Of a stretch of 64,000 bases of DNA, positions 7,594-16,361 are shown in pieces; position 1 is the stretch's first letter, and the number at the start of each line of letters is the position of its first letter. The notes beneath the pieces were generated by a model that ran no database searches, was not told the DNA's origin, and was given only the letters and a program-made list of their open reading frames with translations. The translations under genes and the position numbers were made by a program. The stretch spans positions 2,232,001 to 2,296,000 of the forward strand of contig NC_007952.1 in assembly GCF_000013645.1 (NCBI RefSeq), given 5' to 3'. Source of the stretch: Paraburkholderia xenovorans LB400. Its GTDB lineage: Bacteria; Pseudomonadota; Gammaproteobacteria; Burkholderiales; Burkholderiaceae.

Positions 7594-8253
7594 TTGACCA
7601 GTTTCGATCATCCCCGCCGGCCGCTCGTCGTCGGCATTGGCGGCACGACACGCGCCGCTTCGTCGACCGAACGCGCGCTCGGTTTCGCACTGCGCGGCGC
7701 GCAGGCCGCGGGCGCGAATACCCGCCTGTTCGGCGGCACCTTCCTGCATAGCCTGCCTCACTATGCTCCGGAACAGCCGCAGCGCACGGATGAACAGCTC
7801 GAACTGATCGAGGCCGTGCGCCATGCGGACGCCCTGATCATCGCCACGCCCGGCTATCACGGCGGCGTGTCCGGTCTCGTCAAGAACGCGCTCGACACGC
7901 TCGAGGAACTGCGCGCCGACGAGCGCCCGTATCTGGACGGCCGCGCGGTCGGCTGTATCGTCACTGCTTATGGCTGGCAGGCCGCCGGCTCGGTGCTGAC
8001 CTCGTTGCGCTCGATCGTTCACGCGCTGCGCGGCTGGCCCACGCCTTTCGGCGCCGGCATCAACACGCTGGAAACGCGCTTCGATACCGTCGACACCTGT
8101 TCCGACGCGAAGGTGGTCGATCAGCTCGCCACGGTCGGCCAGCAAGCCGCGCAATTTGCGCTGGCGTTCAACGCGCACCGCACGCCGGACGCGGCGCCGC
8201 TTGGCGGCGCACTCAAGGACGCACCGTCCGCACGCCTGCTGCACGCGGTTTAA
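7594..8253 (+). CDS. NAD(P)H-dependent FMN reductase-family flavoprotein
   Basis: A 219-residue flavodoxin-fold protein. The N-terminus VVGIGGTTRAASSTERAL matches the phosphate-binding GGxxRxxS-type loop of NADPH-dependent FMN reductases. IIATPGYHGGVSGLVKNALDTLEEL is the family's signature loop over the flavin (P-x-Y-H/N-G-x-x-x-x-L-K-N-A-L-D). Such enzymes supply reduced FMN or reduce quinones, azo compounds or chromate; the partner is unknown. The ORF is open further upstream. TTG at 7594 is chosen because AAGGAG sits 8 bases before it and the protein then begins just ahead of the flavodoxin fold. A GC-rich hairpin follows the stop. Gene context gives no oxygenase partner. Confidence 0.85.
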   Translation: MTSFDHPRRPLVVGIGGTTRAASSTERALGFALRGAQAAGANTRLFGGTFLHSLPHYAPEQPQRTDEQLELIEAVRHADALIIATPGYHGGVSGLVKNALDTLEELRADERPYLDGRAVGCIVTAYGWQAAGSVLTSLRSIVHALRGWPTPFGAGINTLETRFDTVDTCSDAKVVDQLATVGQQAAQFALAFNAHRTPDAAPLGGALKDAPSARLLHAV

Positions 8254-8576
8254 CTCCCCTCTCTCCATACGTCTTACGCCACCGTGGACCCGCCTGGGCG
8301 GCCCACGGTGGCGTCGTTCGTGCAAACCGTGCGGCACATAACAGACCCGCGATTCACATCGCCGGATAGTGTGCTCGAACACAGCGCATATGATCCGATC
8401 GGGGCTTCTGCATACCTGCCTGCTGATTTGCTTTCGACGAATGATTGGTTCACCCGCTGCGCAGCGCGGCCTACGCTTGACCCTGCCCGCTGATTTACCG
8501 GCCGCGTGACGCTACGGATTGCGTCTGACGTGCCGGCCTTTTGCACCGCACGCGGGAACACTGACTGCCAAAAATC
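8254..8576. other. Non-coding stretch with a terminator-like hairpin
   Basis: A 323-base stretch after the FMN reductase gene. It contains the long hairpin at 8276-8314 and otherwise nothing I can support. The promoter of the small gene at 8577 should lie here. Confidence 0.45.
8276..8314 (+). terminator. Long GC-rich hairpin downstream of FMN reductase
   Basis: ACGCCACCGTGG near 8276 pairs with CCACGGTGGCGT ending at 8314, a 12-bp stem with a GC-rich loop that can pair internally. It begins 22 bases after the stop at 8253. There is no strong T-run, as is usual in this GC-rich group. Confidence 0.5.
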
Positions 8577-8792
8577 ATGAACTCACATATTCGCTACAAG
8601 GGTTACGAAGTTGCACCGGCCGCACAACAGTTGCCCAATGGCCTGTTCGCCGCCAACCTGACCATCGAGAAAACTTCCGCGAACCACGGCCAGGCTTATT
8701 CATTCGACGCGCTCGATTACTTCTTCGACGAAGAGCACGCGCTGGCTTATGCATTTCGCTGGGGACGCATGTGGATCGATAACCACCAATGA
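8577..8792 (+). CDS. Small hypothetical protein
   Basis: A 71-residue soluble protein. It starts IRYKGYEVAPAAQQLPNGLFAANLTIEK and ends EHALAYAFRWGRMWIDNH. The pattern of a small beta-sheet followed by a helix, with a start-proximal YKGYE, resembles short conserved Burkholderia/Chromobacterium proteins of unknown function that I recall but cannot name with certainty. There is no signal peptide or Cys. It is translated on the plus strand ahead of the ferritin-like gene, with 160 bases between them. Function is unknown. Confidence 0.75.
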   Translation: MNSHIRYKGYEVAPAAQQLPNGLFAANLTIEKTSANHGQAYSFDALDYFFDEEHALAYAFRWGRMWIDNHQ

Positions 8793-8952
8793 CTACCCAG
8801 TAATCACCGGTCACCGGCAGTAAGCGTCATACGCCTGATCGCGCGATTCGCGTCGGCGCGCAGCGCCGCCGGACTTGTGCAGTCCGGCATCGGAATTTGA
8901 ACGGTTGTGCCAGAATAGGCGACACATCGAGTTCGCCCTCTGTACGCCTGCC

Positions 8953-9906
8953 ATGTCCGACACACTGACAGATGTTGCCGAAGACCGCACCTTGCGCCAC
9001 TGGACATTCCGCGGCCCCGCCCGCGTGAAGATCGGTTCCGAAGCGCACAAGCAGATGTTTTGCCGCATGCTGCTTGAAACCCACAACCCCTACAAACCGG
9101 CCGTGATCGAATGGCCGGAGTTGCCGCCGGATGCACTCGAACGGCTGTGTTCGCTGCCCATCTGGGATATTGCCGTGCAGACCGAAGGCCGCGCGTCGAT
9201 CGCCGTGCATACCTATGCCGCGCAATTGAGCGACCCGCTGCTGCGCGAAGCCATCACGATGGACGGCGACGAAGAAGCGCGTCACAAGCACGTGCTCTCC
9301 AAGCTGATCGCCGCGTACGGTATCGATATCGCGCCCGAGCCGCCCTATCCCGCGCCGCGCGACGCCGAATGGGAATGGATGCGCACGGGCTATAGCGAGT
9401 GCATCGACAGTTTCTTTGCGTTCGGCCTATTCCGCTCGGCGCAGCAGTCGGGTTTTTTCCCCGAGGCGCTGGTCGAAACTTTCGAGCCGGTGATTCAGGA
9501 AGAAGCGCGCCACATTCTGTTTTTCATCAACTGGGTCGCGTGGTATCGCCGCACCATGCCGATCTGGCGCAGGCCGTGGCATGCGCTGCGCGTCGCCGCG
9601 ATCTGGGTGGTGCTGGTCTGGCAGCGCCTCGCGATCGCGAAAGGAATCGATGCTCAAGGCGTTGCGCACGATTCGAACTTTTTGCCCGCGAGCAGTGGTG
9701 TAATCAGTGAAGCCATGAATACGCGCGACCTGTTCGCACTGTGCCTCGCGGAAAACGAGCGGCGTATGAGCGGCTACGATGCAAGACTGTTGCGTCCCAG
9801 GCTGGTGCCCACGCTGGCGCGTTTCGCACTGCGCTTCATGAAACCTTCGCGCCGGAAACCAGCACCAGCAAAAGGAGACGCCGGCCATGACATGGACCGT
9901 CGATGA
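8953..9906 (+). CDS. Ferritin-like-fold protein, putative diiron enzyme
   Basis: A 317-residue protein. It shows the spaced Glu/His motifs of a carboxylate-bridged diiron four-helix bundle: TEGRAS, then DGDEEARHKHVLSKL, then YSECIDSFFAFGLF and IQEEARHILFFINWVAWYR. That gives E, ExxH, E and ExxH as possible ligands. A hydrophobic segment (AAIWVVLVWQRL) follows. Related proteins are often annotated only as ferritin-like or aminobenzoate-oxygenase-like; the reaction is not known here. ATG at 8953 begins a natural N-terminus; the frame is open from 8875 with no better start. Its last 20 bases overlap the amidase start, so the two are translationally coupled. Confidence 0.78.
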   Translation: MSDTLTDVAEDRTLRHWTFRGPARVKIGSEAHKQMFCRMLLETHNPYKPAVIEWPELPPDALERLCSLPIWDIAVQTEGRASIAVHTYAAQLSDPLLREAITMDGDEEARHKHVLSKLIAAYGIDIAPEPPYPAPRDAEWEWMRTGYSECIDSFFAFGLFRSAQQSGFFPEALVETFEPVIQEEARHILFFINWVAWYRRTMPIWRRPWHALRVAAIWVVLVWQRLAIAKGIDAQGVAHDSNFLPASSGVISEAMNTRDLFALCLAENERRMSGYDARLLRPRLVPTLARFALRFMKPSRRKPAPAKGDAGHDMDRR

Positions 9907-11341
9907 ACAGCTCGCGCTGACGGCCACACAAGCCGTCGCCGCGATCCAGTCCGGCCACCTGAGCGCCGCCGACTATGTGGCCACGCTGCTCGCGCGCGCG
10001 GCGGCACTCGCGAGCCTCAACGCGCTCACCACGCTCGACCTCGACGGCGCGCTCGCCGCCGCGCGGCGCATCGACGCCTTGCCCGCTGCCGGGAAGGCGC
10101 GCCTGCCGCTCGCCGGCCTTGCCGTGGTCGTGAAGGACAACATCAACACGGCCGGCTTGCAGACATCGGCGGGCACACCCGCGCTCGAAGGCTTCGTGCC
10201 GAAGACCAATGCGCCCTCGGTGCAGCGGCTCATCGACGCCGGCGCGATCGTGCTCGGCAAAGCCAATATGCACGAACTGGCATTCGGCATTACGAGCACG
10301 AACTTCGCCACGCACGCCGGGCCGGTACGCAATCCGTACGATCCCACGCTGATTCCGGGCGGCTCGTCGGGCGGCACGGCAGCGGCAATTGCCGCGCGCA
10401 TCGCGCCGGCGGGTCTGGGCACCGACACCGGCGGCTCGACCCGCATTCCCGCCGCATTGACGGGCACCGTGGGGTTTCGTCCGTCGGTCGGCAATGGCGG
10501 CGCCGAACGGCGCTATCACGATCCGGATGCCGTGGTGCCGATCAGCCATACGCGCGACACGGTCGGGCCGATGGCACGCACCGTCGCCGATATCGCGCTG
10601 CTCGACGGCGTGATTACCGGCGCCGGCGCGTTGCCCGCCGTCGCGTTGGGTGGTTTGCGCATCGGCTTGCCCGCGCCGCTGTGGGAAGGAATCGAGCGGC
10701 AGGTAGCGGACGTAACGCAGGCCGCCTTGAAGAAGCTCGAAGCGGCGGGCGTCGTGTTCGTACCGGTGGCGATGAGCGAACTGGACACGCTGAACGGCAT
10801 GGTGGGCGGCCCGATTGCGGTCCACGAGGCACGCGACGACGTGCTCGCCTGGCTCGTCGCCAACGACGCGCCGGTCAGAACCGTCGTCGAAATGGCGGCC
10901 CGCATCGCCAGCCCGGACGTGCGCGCAATCTACGACGACGTACTCGACGATATCTTCGGCGAGCGTTACGACGCCGCGCTAAATTATTGGCGGCCGCGCT
11001 TGCAGCGGTACATGGCCGCCACGTTCGCCGACGAGCGCCTCGACGCGCTGCTGTTTCCGACCACGCGCCTCGCCGCCGTGCCGATCGACGACGTGAACGG
11101 CTCGTCGACGGTCTCCATCGACGGTTCGGAGCCGATCGACACGATGGACGCGTTCCTGCGTAACACCGATCCGGCCAGCACCTCGGGCATTCCGGGCCTC
11201 TCGCTGCCGGCGGGCATGACGGCAAGCGGGCTGCCGGTCGGACTGGAACTGGACGGCCCGCTCGGCGAAGACCGGCGCCTGCTTGCAATCGGCGTTGCCT
11301 TCGAGCAGCTCCTCGGCCCGCTGCCCGCACCCTCGATCTGA
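9887..11341 (+). CDS. Amidase (amidase-signature family)
   Basis: A 484-residue cytosolic hydrolase of the amidase-signature superfamily, which cleaves carboxamides to acid and ammonia. The Ser-cisSer-Lys triad is complete: Lys83 in VVVKDNINT, Ser160 in GGSSGG and nucleophile Ser184 in DTGGSTR, with the usual 24-residue spacing between the serines. Overall it resembles the indoleacetamide-hydrolase/mandelamide-hydrolase branch, but the substrate cannot be read from sequence. It is not GatA, because no gatB or gatC neighbour is present. The start at 9887 overlaps the diiron-like gene and has AAAGGAG 6-7 bases upstream. Coupling suggests that the upstream protein and the amidase act on one nitrogen compound. 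Confidence 0.9.
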   Translation: MTWTVDEQLALTATQAVAAIQSGHLSAADYVATLLARAAALASLNALTTLDLDGALAAARRIDALPAAGKARLPLAGLAVVVKDNINTAGLQTSAGTPALEGFVPKTNAPSVQRLIDAGAIVLGKANMHELAFGITSTNFATHAGPVRNPYDPTLIPGGSSGGTAAAIAARIAPAGLGTDTGGSTRIPAALTGTVGFRPSVGNGGAERRYHDPDAVVPISHTRDTVGPMARTVADIALLDGVITGAGALPAVALGGLRIGLPAPLWEGIERQVADVTQAALKKLEAAGVVFVPVAMSELDTLNGMVGGPIAVHEARDDVLAWLVANDAPVRTVVEMAARIASPDVRAIYDDVLDDIFGERYDAALNYWRPRLQRYMAATFADERLDALLFPTTRLAAVPIDDVNGSSTVSIDGSEPIDTMDAFLRNTDPASTSGIPGLSLPAGMTASGLPVGLELDGPLGEDRRLLAIGVAFEQLLGPLPAPSI

Positions 11342-11389
11342 TATCGGCCAGCCTTCATAACTCCCTTGAAAAACCCAACCCCGCCGCCG

Positions 11390-12178
11390 ATGAAAACACC
11401 GATGCCCGTCCACCCGCCACGGGCCCTCCTGCGCCACGGCGCGCGAATCGCGGTGACGTTAGCTATCGCGTTGGCCGCCGGCGGGTGCGCGCGCCTCGCC
11501 ACGGTCGACTCGAATGCGCTGTGGAAAATCGTCGACCTGCGCTGTGTGCCGTCGCAACAGGCCACCGGCACGCCGGGCCAATGCACGAGCGTCGACCTCG
11601 ACAAACGCTACGCTATCCTGAAGGATATCGTCGGACGGTCGCAGCATCTATTGATCCCGACCGATCGCATCACCGGAATCGAAAGCCCGCTCGTGCTCGC
11701 ACCGCATGCGCAGGATTACTGGGTCGACGCCTGGAACGCGCGGACCTACGTCGAGAAATCGGTCAAGCGTACGCTGCCTGACAATCAACTCGGCCTGGAG
11801 ATCAACTCGCAATACCGCCGCTCGCAAAACCAGTTGCATATCCATATCGATTGCATGCGCGGCGATATCAGCGAAGCGCTCGCGCAACACGCGAAAGACA
11901 CGCCCGGCAAATGGCGTTGGGATACGCTCGACGGCAAGCGTTACCGCATCATGCGCGTAACCGCGCTCACCCAGACGGACAATCCGTTTCGCATCGTCGC
12001 GCAGGACAATCAGGGCGAAGGGACAATGGCCACGCAAACTATTCTTGTCACCGGCGCGGGGCCGTCGGCGGAACAGGACGGCTGGCTGGTCGTGAACAGC
12101 GGGATCGACGTGGACAACGGCAGCGGCTCGGCTGAAGGCCTGCTCGATCACGCCTGCCGCGTGGCGGATAGACAATGA
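11390..12178 (+). CDS. cdh: CDP-diacylglycerol pyrophosphatase (Cdh), lipoprotein-like
   Basis: A 262-residue protein of the CDP-diglyceride hydrolase family (HIT-like fold), which splits CDP-diacylglycerol into CMP and phosphatidate. The diagnostic block QNQLHIHIDCMRGDI (H-x-H-x-D) carries the catalytic histidines. Upstream LWKIVDLRCVPSQQ and the later DYWVDAWNARTYVEK, QLGLEINSQYRRS and DGWLVVNSG segments also match Cdh. The N-terminus is a signal sequence with a lipobox-like LAAGGC, so it is probably anchored at the membrane facing the periplasm. ATG at 11390 is chosen; TTG at 11366 is possible. It follows the amidase by 48 bases on the same strand. Confidence 0.88.
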   Translation: MKTPMPVHPPRALLRHGARIAVTLAIALAAGGCARLATVDSNALWKIVDLRCVPSQQATGTPGQCTSVDLDKRYAILKDIVGRSQHLLIPTDRITGIESPLVLAPHAQDYWVDAWNARTYVEKSVKRTLPDNQLGLEINSQYRRSQNQLHIHIDCMRGDISEALAQHAKDTPGKWRWDTLDGKRYRIMRVTALTQTDNPFRIVAQDNQGEGTMATQTILVTGAGPSAEQDGWLVVNSGIDVDNGSGSAEGLLDHACRVADRQ

Positions 12179-12213
12179 GCACATCGAGCACATTGAGCAC
12201 AATGAGCGCCTGA
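12175..12213 (+). repeat. Short GAGCACAT-type direct repeat at the end of cdh
   Basis: Three imperfect 9-base units (TGAGCACAT, CGAGCACAT, TGAGCACAA) run from the cdh stop. An ATG at 12175 overlapping the stop reads through them to give a 12-residue Ser/Thr peptide ending at 12213. This is probably replication slippage, not a gene. Confidence 0.35.
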
Positions 12214-12351
12214 CCGCCGGGGCCGGCCGCCGCGGCGCAAGCTGGCCCAGCTATGCACGTTTTGGCAGATGCATTACTGAACAAATTGGTTCTGGCAAGA
12301 CGCGTGGGTCCGTAGTATCGGTCTGAACCTGCATTCCGACCGATCCTGTTC

Positions 12352-13455
12352 ATGGCGATTTACCTCGACGACACGCAACGCAACATGCTCTCGCGCCTCG
12401 CGGCAAGCTGGACATGGCGCACGCAATGGCCGACGTGGGCGCTGATCGCGGCGATCTACGGCGGATGGTTCAGCGTGGCGACACATGCGCGCGACCTGGG
12501 TTTACCCGTCACTACGCTTCTGCTGGCTTTGCTCGGCACGTGGTACATGTCGCTGCAACATGAACTGCTGCACGGTCATCCTACGCGATCGCCGCTCGTC
12601 AATGCGCTGCTCGGTTTCGCGCCGCTCGCCGTGTGCTTTCCGTACGGCATCTATCGCGATTCCCATCTTCAGCATCACGACGATCCGCATCTCACGCATC
12701 CCGAGCGCGACCCGGAGAGTTACTTTGTCGGCAGGTTCGCGTGGCAACGCGCGGGCTGGGCGATTCGCGCGCTGCTGACCTTCCGCAATACGTTTGTAGG
12801 CCGCCTGCTGGTTGGGCCTGCGTTCGCGATTGCCGCGACCGGCGTGGCGGCGCTGCGTCGAATCAAAGGCGGTGATTGGCGCGATGTCCCGGTGTGGCTT
12901 GCGCACTTTGCCGCACTCGCCGCGCTTACCGCCTGGCTGCAACATGTTTGCGCGATCCCGGCGTGGGTTTTTATTGTCGGCGCGGGTTATGGTTCGCTGT
13001 CGGTGGGTTCGGTCAGGTCGTTTCAGGAACACCGCGCGGCGCAGGCGCACGAGCATCGCACCGTCATCAATGAAGCGGCGTGGTTCTGGCGCCTGCTGTT
13101 TCTGAACAACAACTATCATCTCGTTCATCACGACTTGCCTCATGTCCCCTGGTTCGCACTACGGAGGGTTTATGAGGCGTCTCGTGAGCAATACGTGGCG
13201 CGCTCGGGAGGTTTTCTCGTGCGGGGTTATAGCGAATGGCTGCGGCTTTATGCACTCGCCGCCGTCGCTCATCCGGTTTATGAGGATGCGTCGGGGTTGA
13301 TTCAACATAATCCGTCCGCTCGCGAGCGTTTTGCCGAGCACACCACTCGCCAATGGATGTCATCGCCGCAGACGGGCACTTCCCGCCACAATCAGCGCTC
13401 GGGCGGCCCGTCAGAAGCCAGCACGGCCACACCGTCCGCCGCCCTCACCCCCTGA
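12352..13455 (+). CDS. Membrane fatty-acid desaturase
   Basis: A 367-residue membrane-bound diiron desaturase. The three histidine boxes are in order: HELLHGH at residues 70-76, HLQHH at 105-109, and NNNYHLVHHDLPHVPW near 260. Hydrophobic helices lie before, between and after them. It would insert a double bond into an acyl chain or oxidise another lipid using reduced electron carriers; specificity is unknown, and the short first box suits a FadS/DesA-type enzyme. The last 64 bases overlap the 3' end of the acyl-CoA synthetase gene on the opposite strand, so the Ser/Thr/Pro-rich C-terminal tail is constrained by both. A genuine divergent tail seems likely, because the catalytic region ends well before it. 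Confidence 0.88.
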   Translation: MAIYLDDTQRNMLSRLAASWTWRTQWPTWALIAAIYGGWFSVATHARDLGLPVTTLLLALLGTWYMSLQHELLHGHPTRSPLVNALLGFAPLAVCFPYGIYRDSHLQHHDDPHLTHPERDPESYFVGRFAWQRAGWAIRALLTFRNTFVGRLLVGPAFAIAATGVAALRRIKGGDWRDVPVWLAHFAALAALTAWLQHVCAIPAWVFIVGAGYGSLSVGSVRSFQEHRAAQAHEHRTVINEAAWFWRLLFLNNNYHLVHHDLPHVPWFALRRVYEASREQYVARSGGFLVRGYSEWLRLYALAAVAHPVYEDASGLIQHNPSARERFAEHTTRQWMSSPQTGTSRHNQRSGGPSEASTATPSAALTP

Positions 13456-15503
13456 GTCTCCGGCAAGACGAAGAGCGGATTGATCTCGGCTGCCATGAGG
13501 CGGTCGCCCAACTGGCTCACCATCGTGGAGAACGCGACGACCGCTGTGACGAGCGCTTCGATGTCGGCCTTGGGCCGACCGCGGAAGCCTTGCAGCACAC
13601 GCAGGGTCTTAAGTTCGGCGAGCATCTCCATCACCTGTTCGCGCGAGAGACCGCCGCGACCCGAAAGCAACCGCATCGACGTGTCGTCGAACAGTTCGGC
13701 AGTGATGCCACCCATGCCTAGTAGAATCGCCGTGCCGAGCGCGTCACGATGCATGCCGACAATCATTTCCGTGCCGCCGGACAGCATTTGCTGCACGAGA
13801 AAGCGCGTCGGCGCGACGCCGGTTTTCTGCTCGACCTCGACGGTCATCGCCTGCAAACGGGACGACACCTGATCCGCGGTCAGGTTGACCGCCACGCCGC
13901 CGACATCGGTTTTGTGAGTGATCTCGCCCGAAAGTATCTTCAGCACGACCGCACCGCCGAGTGTGTTCGCCGCGGCTTCCGCTTGAACGGCTGTCGTCAC
14001 GACCTTCTCCTCCACCGGCGCAATGCCGAACCGGCTGAAGAGTTGCTTGGCCTGGTGTTCATCGAGCGAGCCTGACGGCAGATCCGCTACGGACACGACG
14101 TGGCCCGCTCCCGGATCGGCGGGCGCCTTCCATCGATAGTGGCGCCGCAAGCCGTCGAGCGCCGCGCCGCAGCTTTCCACGATCGAGTATGCGGGAACGC
14201 CGTATTGCGTGAGAATCGCCGCTGCCTCCGGCGCATGCGGACTCGTGAAGGCCACTACCGGTTTTTCCGACAGCGGCAGACAGTCACGGATCGCACTCGC
14301 CATGAGTTCCGGCGACCCGACGCCCGACGCACCGACGACGATCGTCAACGCATCGTAAGTCGGGCTCTGCATCAGAATCCTGATCGCACCGCGCAGCAGA
14401 TCGGGCTGTAGACCGGCCAGCGTCACGTCGATAGGATTCCGATCGAAGTTCGCGTGTATTCCGGCTTGCAGCGAGCGCAGTGCGGCTGCGGTGTCGCTGT
14501 CGGGCGCCGGCGTCTCGAAGCCGCATACACCGAGGCTGTCGGACAGCAACGTGCCGGCGCCCCCGGTGGACGTGAGAATCGCAACCCGGTTGCCGCGCAG
14601 CACGCGGCCCGTATCGAGCGCGACGGGAATGTCGAGCAGATCGCCAAAGGTATTGGCGCGAATGATCCCGACCTCCGTGAAGAACGCGTCATACATGCGG
14701 TCGGTGCCGGCCAGCGCACCCGTATGGGAAGCCGCGGCACGCGAGCCGCCTTCCGAGCGGCCAATCTTGAACGCGACGATCGGCTTGCCGCGCTGCGCGG
14801 CAGCTAGCGCGGCCCGACGGAATTTCTCAGGATGCCGGATTTCCTCGAGATAGAGCGCAATGACCTTCGTCGCCGGATCCTCGGCCAGATAGTCGATAAA
14901 GTCCGCCGTATCGAGATCCGCTTCGTTGCTCGTCGAAATCAGCTTCGACAGGCCAATGCCGCGTGCCGCCGCGCGCGACAGCAACGCACCCAGAATGCCG
15001 CCGCTCTGCGATACAACGCCGATGGAGCCGCGGGTAAACCGGTCCATCGCGAGTGCGCCGCTCGCCGACAGGCAGATGCTGTCGGTAAGATTCACCAGCC
15101 CGATTGTGTTCGGCCCGAGGATCCGCATGCTGCCGGCGGCCTCGATCAGTTGACGCTGCCGCTCTGCACCTTCGTCGCCCGTTTCCGCGTAGCCGCTCGC
15201 GAGCACGATCGCGGCCGCCGTCCCGCGCTCCGCCAACTCCCGTACGGCGATATGCGCGCGTTCCGCGCCCAGCAGCACGATCGCGACGTCCGGCACACCC
15301 GGCAACGACGCGACATCCGGATAGCAGCGCAAACCGCTGACACTGCTGGCGCGTGAATTGACCGGATAGATGTCGCCCGAAAATCCATGCTTGAGCAAAT
15401 AGACAACCGGCCGGCCAGCGGTTTTGCCCGCATCCGACGACGCGCCGATGATCGCGACGCTACGTGGTTTCAGCAGGCGTGCGACAGCGCTGGTTTCGCT
15501 CAT
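13392..15503 (-). CDS. Acyl-CoA synthetase (NDP-forming), acetate-CoA ligase family
   Basis: A 703-residue fusion of the two ADP/GDP-forming acyl-CoA synthetase subunits. Residues 1-135 are a CoA-binding Rossmann domain (VAIIGASSDAGKTAGRPVVY). The middle is a succinyl-CoA-synthetase-like flavodoxin region with the phosphorylated-His segment SHTGALAGTDRM. The C-terminal third from about 490 is ATP-grasp (VVLKILSGEITHKTDVGGV, EMIVGMHRD, LFDDTSMRLL). It makes a CoA thioester from a carboxylic acid. Its stop-proximal bases overlap the desaturase gene tail to tail. Its ATG overlaps the TGA of the enoyl-CoA hydratase gene by four bases (ATGA), so the two are co-translated and probably act in sequence. 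The substrate is unknown; context suggests a branched or unsaturated acid. Confidence 0.92.
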   Translation of the reverse strand: MSETSAVARLLKPRSVAIIGASSDAGKTAGRPVVYLLKHGFSGDIYPVNSRASSVSGLRCYPDVASLPGVPDVAIVLLGAERAHIAVRELAERGTAAAIVLASGYAETGDEGAERQRQLIEAAGSMRILGPNTIGLVNLTDSICLSASGALAMDRFTRGSIGVVSQSGGILGALLSRAAARGIGLSKLISTSNEADLDTADFIDYLAEDPATKVIALYLEEIRHPEKFRRAALAAAQRGKPIVAFKIGRSEGGSRAAASHTGALAGTDRMYDAFFTEVGIIRANTFGDLLDIPVALDTGRVLRGNRVAILTSTGGAGTLLSDSLGVCGFETPAPDSDTAAALRSLQAGIHANFDRNPIDVTLAGLQPDLLRGAIRILMQSPTYDALTIVVGASGVGSPELMASAIRDCLPLSEKPVVAFTSPHAPEAAAILTQYGVPAYSIVESCGAALDGLRRHYRWKAPADPGAGHVVSVADLPSGSLDEHQAKQLFSRFGIAPVEEKVVTTAVQAEAAANTLGGAVVLKILSGEITHKTDVGGVAVNLTADQVSSRLQAMTVEVEQKTGVAPTRFLVQQMLSGGTEMIVGMHRDALGTAILLGMGGITAELFDDTSMRLLSGRGGLSREQVMEMLAELKTLRVLQGFRGRPKADIEALVTAVVAFSTMVSQLGDRLMAAEINPLFVLPETQGVRAADGVAVLASDGPPER

Positions 15504-16306
15504 GATCTGGCCGCCTCACGTCGGGCCAGAAATGCCAGGACCGACTCGCGATGCTCGGCGCTGGTGTAGCAGATGCCTTGCGCCTGGCTGCCTTGCGCGA
15601 AAACCTGCTGGGCGGATAGCTCGAAACTCTGGTTGAGAATCGTCTTGCCTAAAGCGAGCGCAGTGCGAGAGCCTTTGCTCAGCTCGACGGCCCATTCCCG
15701 GGCACCCGCAACGAGCGCATCCGCGTCGAATGTCCGGTCGACGATGCCGAGCGCAAGCGCTTCGCCGGCCTCGACCTTGCGGCCGGTGAAAATCAGTTCC
15801 TTCGCTTTGGGCAAGCCCACCCTGCGCGGCAGAAAATACATGCCGCCGCCGTCAGGAACGATGCCGCGGTGAATGTACGCCCACGAAAAGCTGGCCGCTT
15901 CCGAACCGGCGATGAAATCGCACGCGAGCGCGATATCCGCTCCGAGTCCTGCCGCCGCGCCGTTCACCGCGGCTATCGTCGGCTTGGGCATGGTATGCAG
16001 CAGGGACTGCGCGTGATGAACACCCTGCTGACGCGTCCAGCCGTTGAAAGCGATCTCGCCGGGCGGTGCCTGGATCCGTCTTTCCATGCCGGCCACGTCG
16101 CCCCCCGCGCAGAATCCTTTGCCTCGTCCCGTCAGAACCATCGCACGGATCGTCTTTTCGCGCGCCACATGTTCGAGCGCTTCGACAAAAGCAGTACGCA
16201 TGTCGTCGCTCATTGCATTGCGCTTGTCCGGGCGATTCAGCCAGAGCGTCGCTATGCCGTCGGCGACTTCCAGTTCCACAAGGTCGTTTGCCGTGTCGTT
16301 TGCCAT
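15500..16306 (-). CDS. Enoyl-CoA hydratase/isomerase family protein
   Basis: A 268-residue crotonase-fold protein. GRGKGFCAGGDVAGME forms the first oxyanion loop (residues about 60-75) and NGAAAGLGADIALACDFI the second (about 114-131). Just after comes RGIVPDGGGMYFLPRRVG; the catalytic Glu that hydratases usually have at the position before GG is an Asp here. The usual second acid in the first active-site helix is also not evident. It may therefore be an isomerase, thioesterase-like or lyase member instead of a classical hydratase. It precedes the acyl-CoA synthetase with a 4-base overlap and follows the aldehyde dehydrogenase by 55 bases, so the three form one operon. Confidence 0.9.
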   Translation of the reverse strand: MANDTANDLVELEVADGIATLWLNRPDKRNAMSDDMRTAFVEALEHVAREKTIRAMVLTGRGKGFCAGGDVAGMERRIQAPPGEIAFNGWTRQQGVHHAQSLLHTMPKPTIAAVNGAAAGLGADIALACDFIAGSEAASFSWAYIHRGIVPDGGGMYFLPRRVGLPKAKELIFTGRKVEAGEALALGIVDRTFDADALVAGAREWAVELSKGSRTALALGKTILNQSFELSAQQVFAQGSQAQGICYTSAEHRESVLAFLARREAARS

Positions 16307-16361
16307 GTCGTTTTCCGCTGCTCCCGTTGGTGTCGGATTGGTCTGTCGCGTGCGTCGATCA

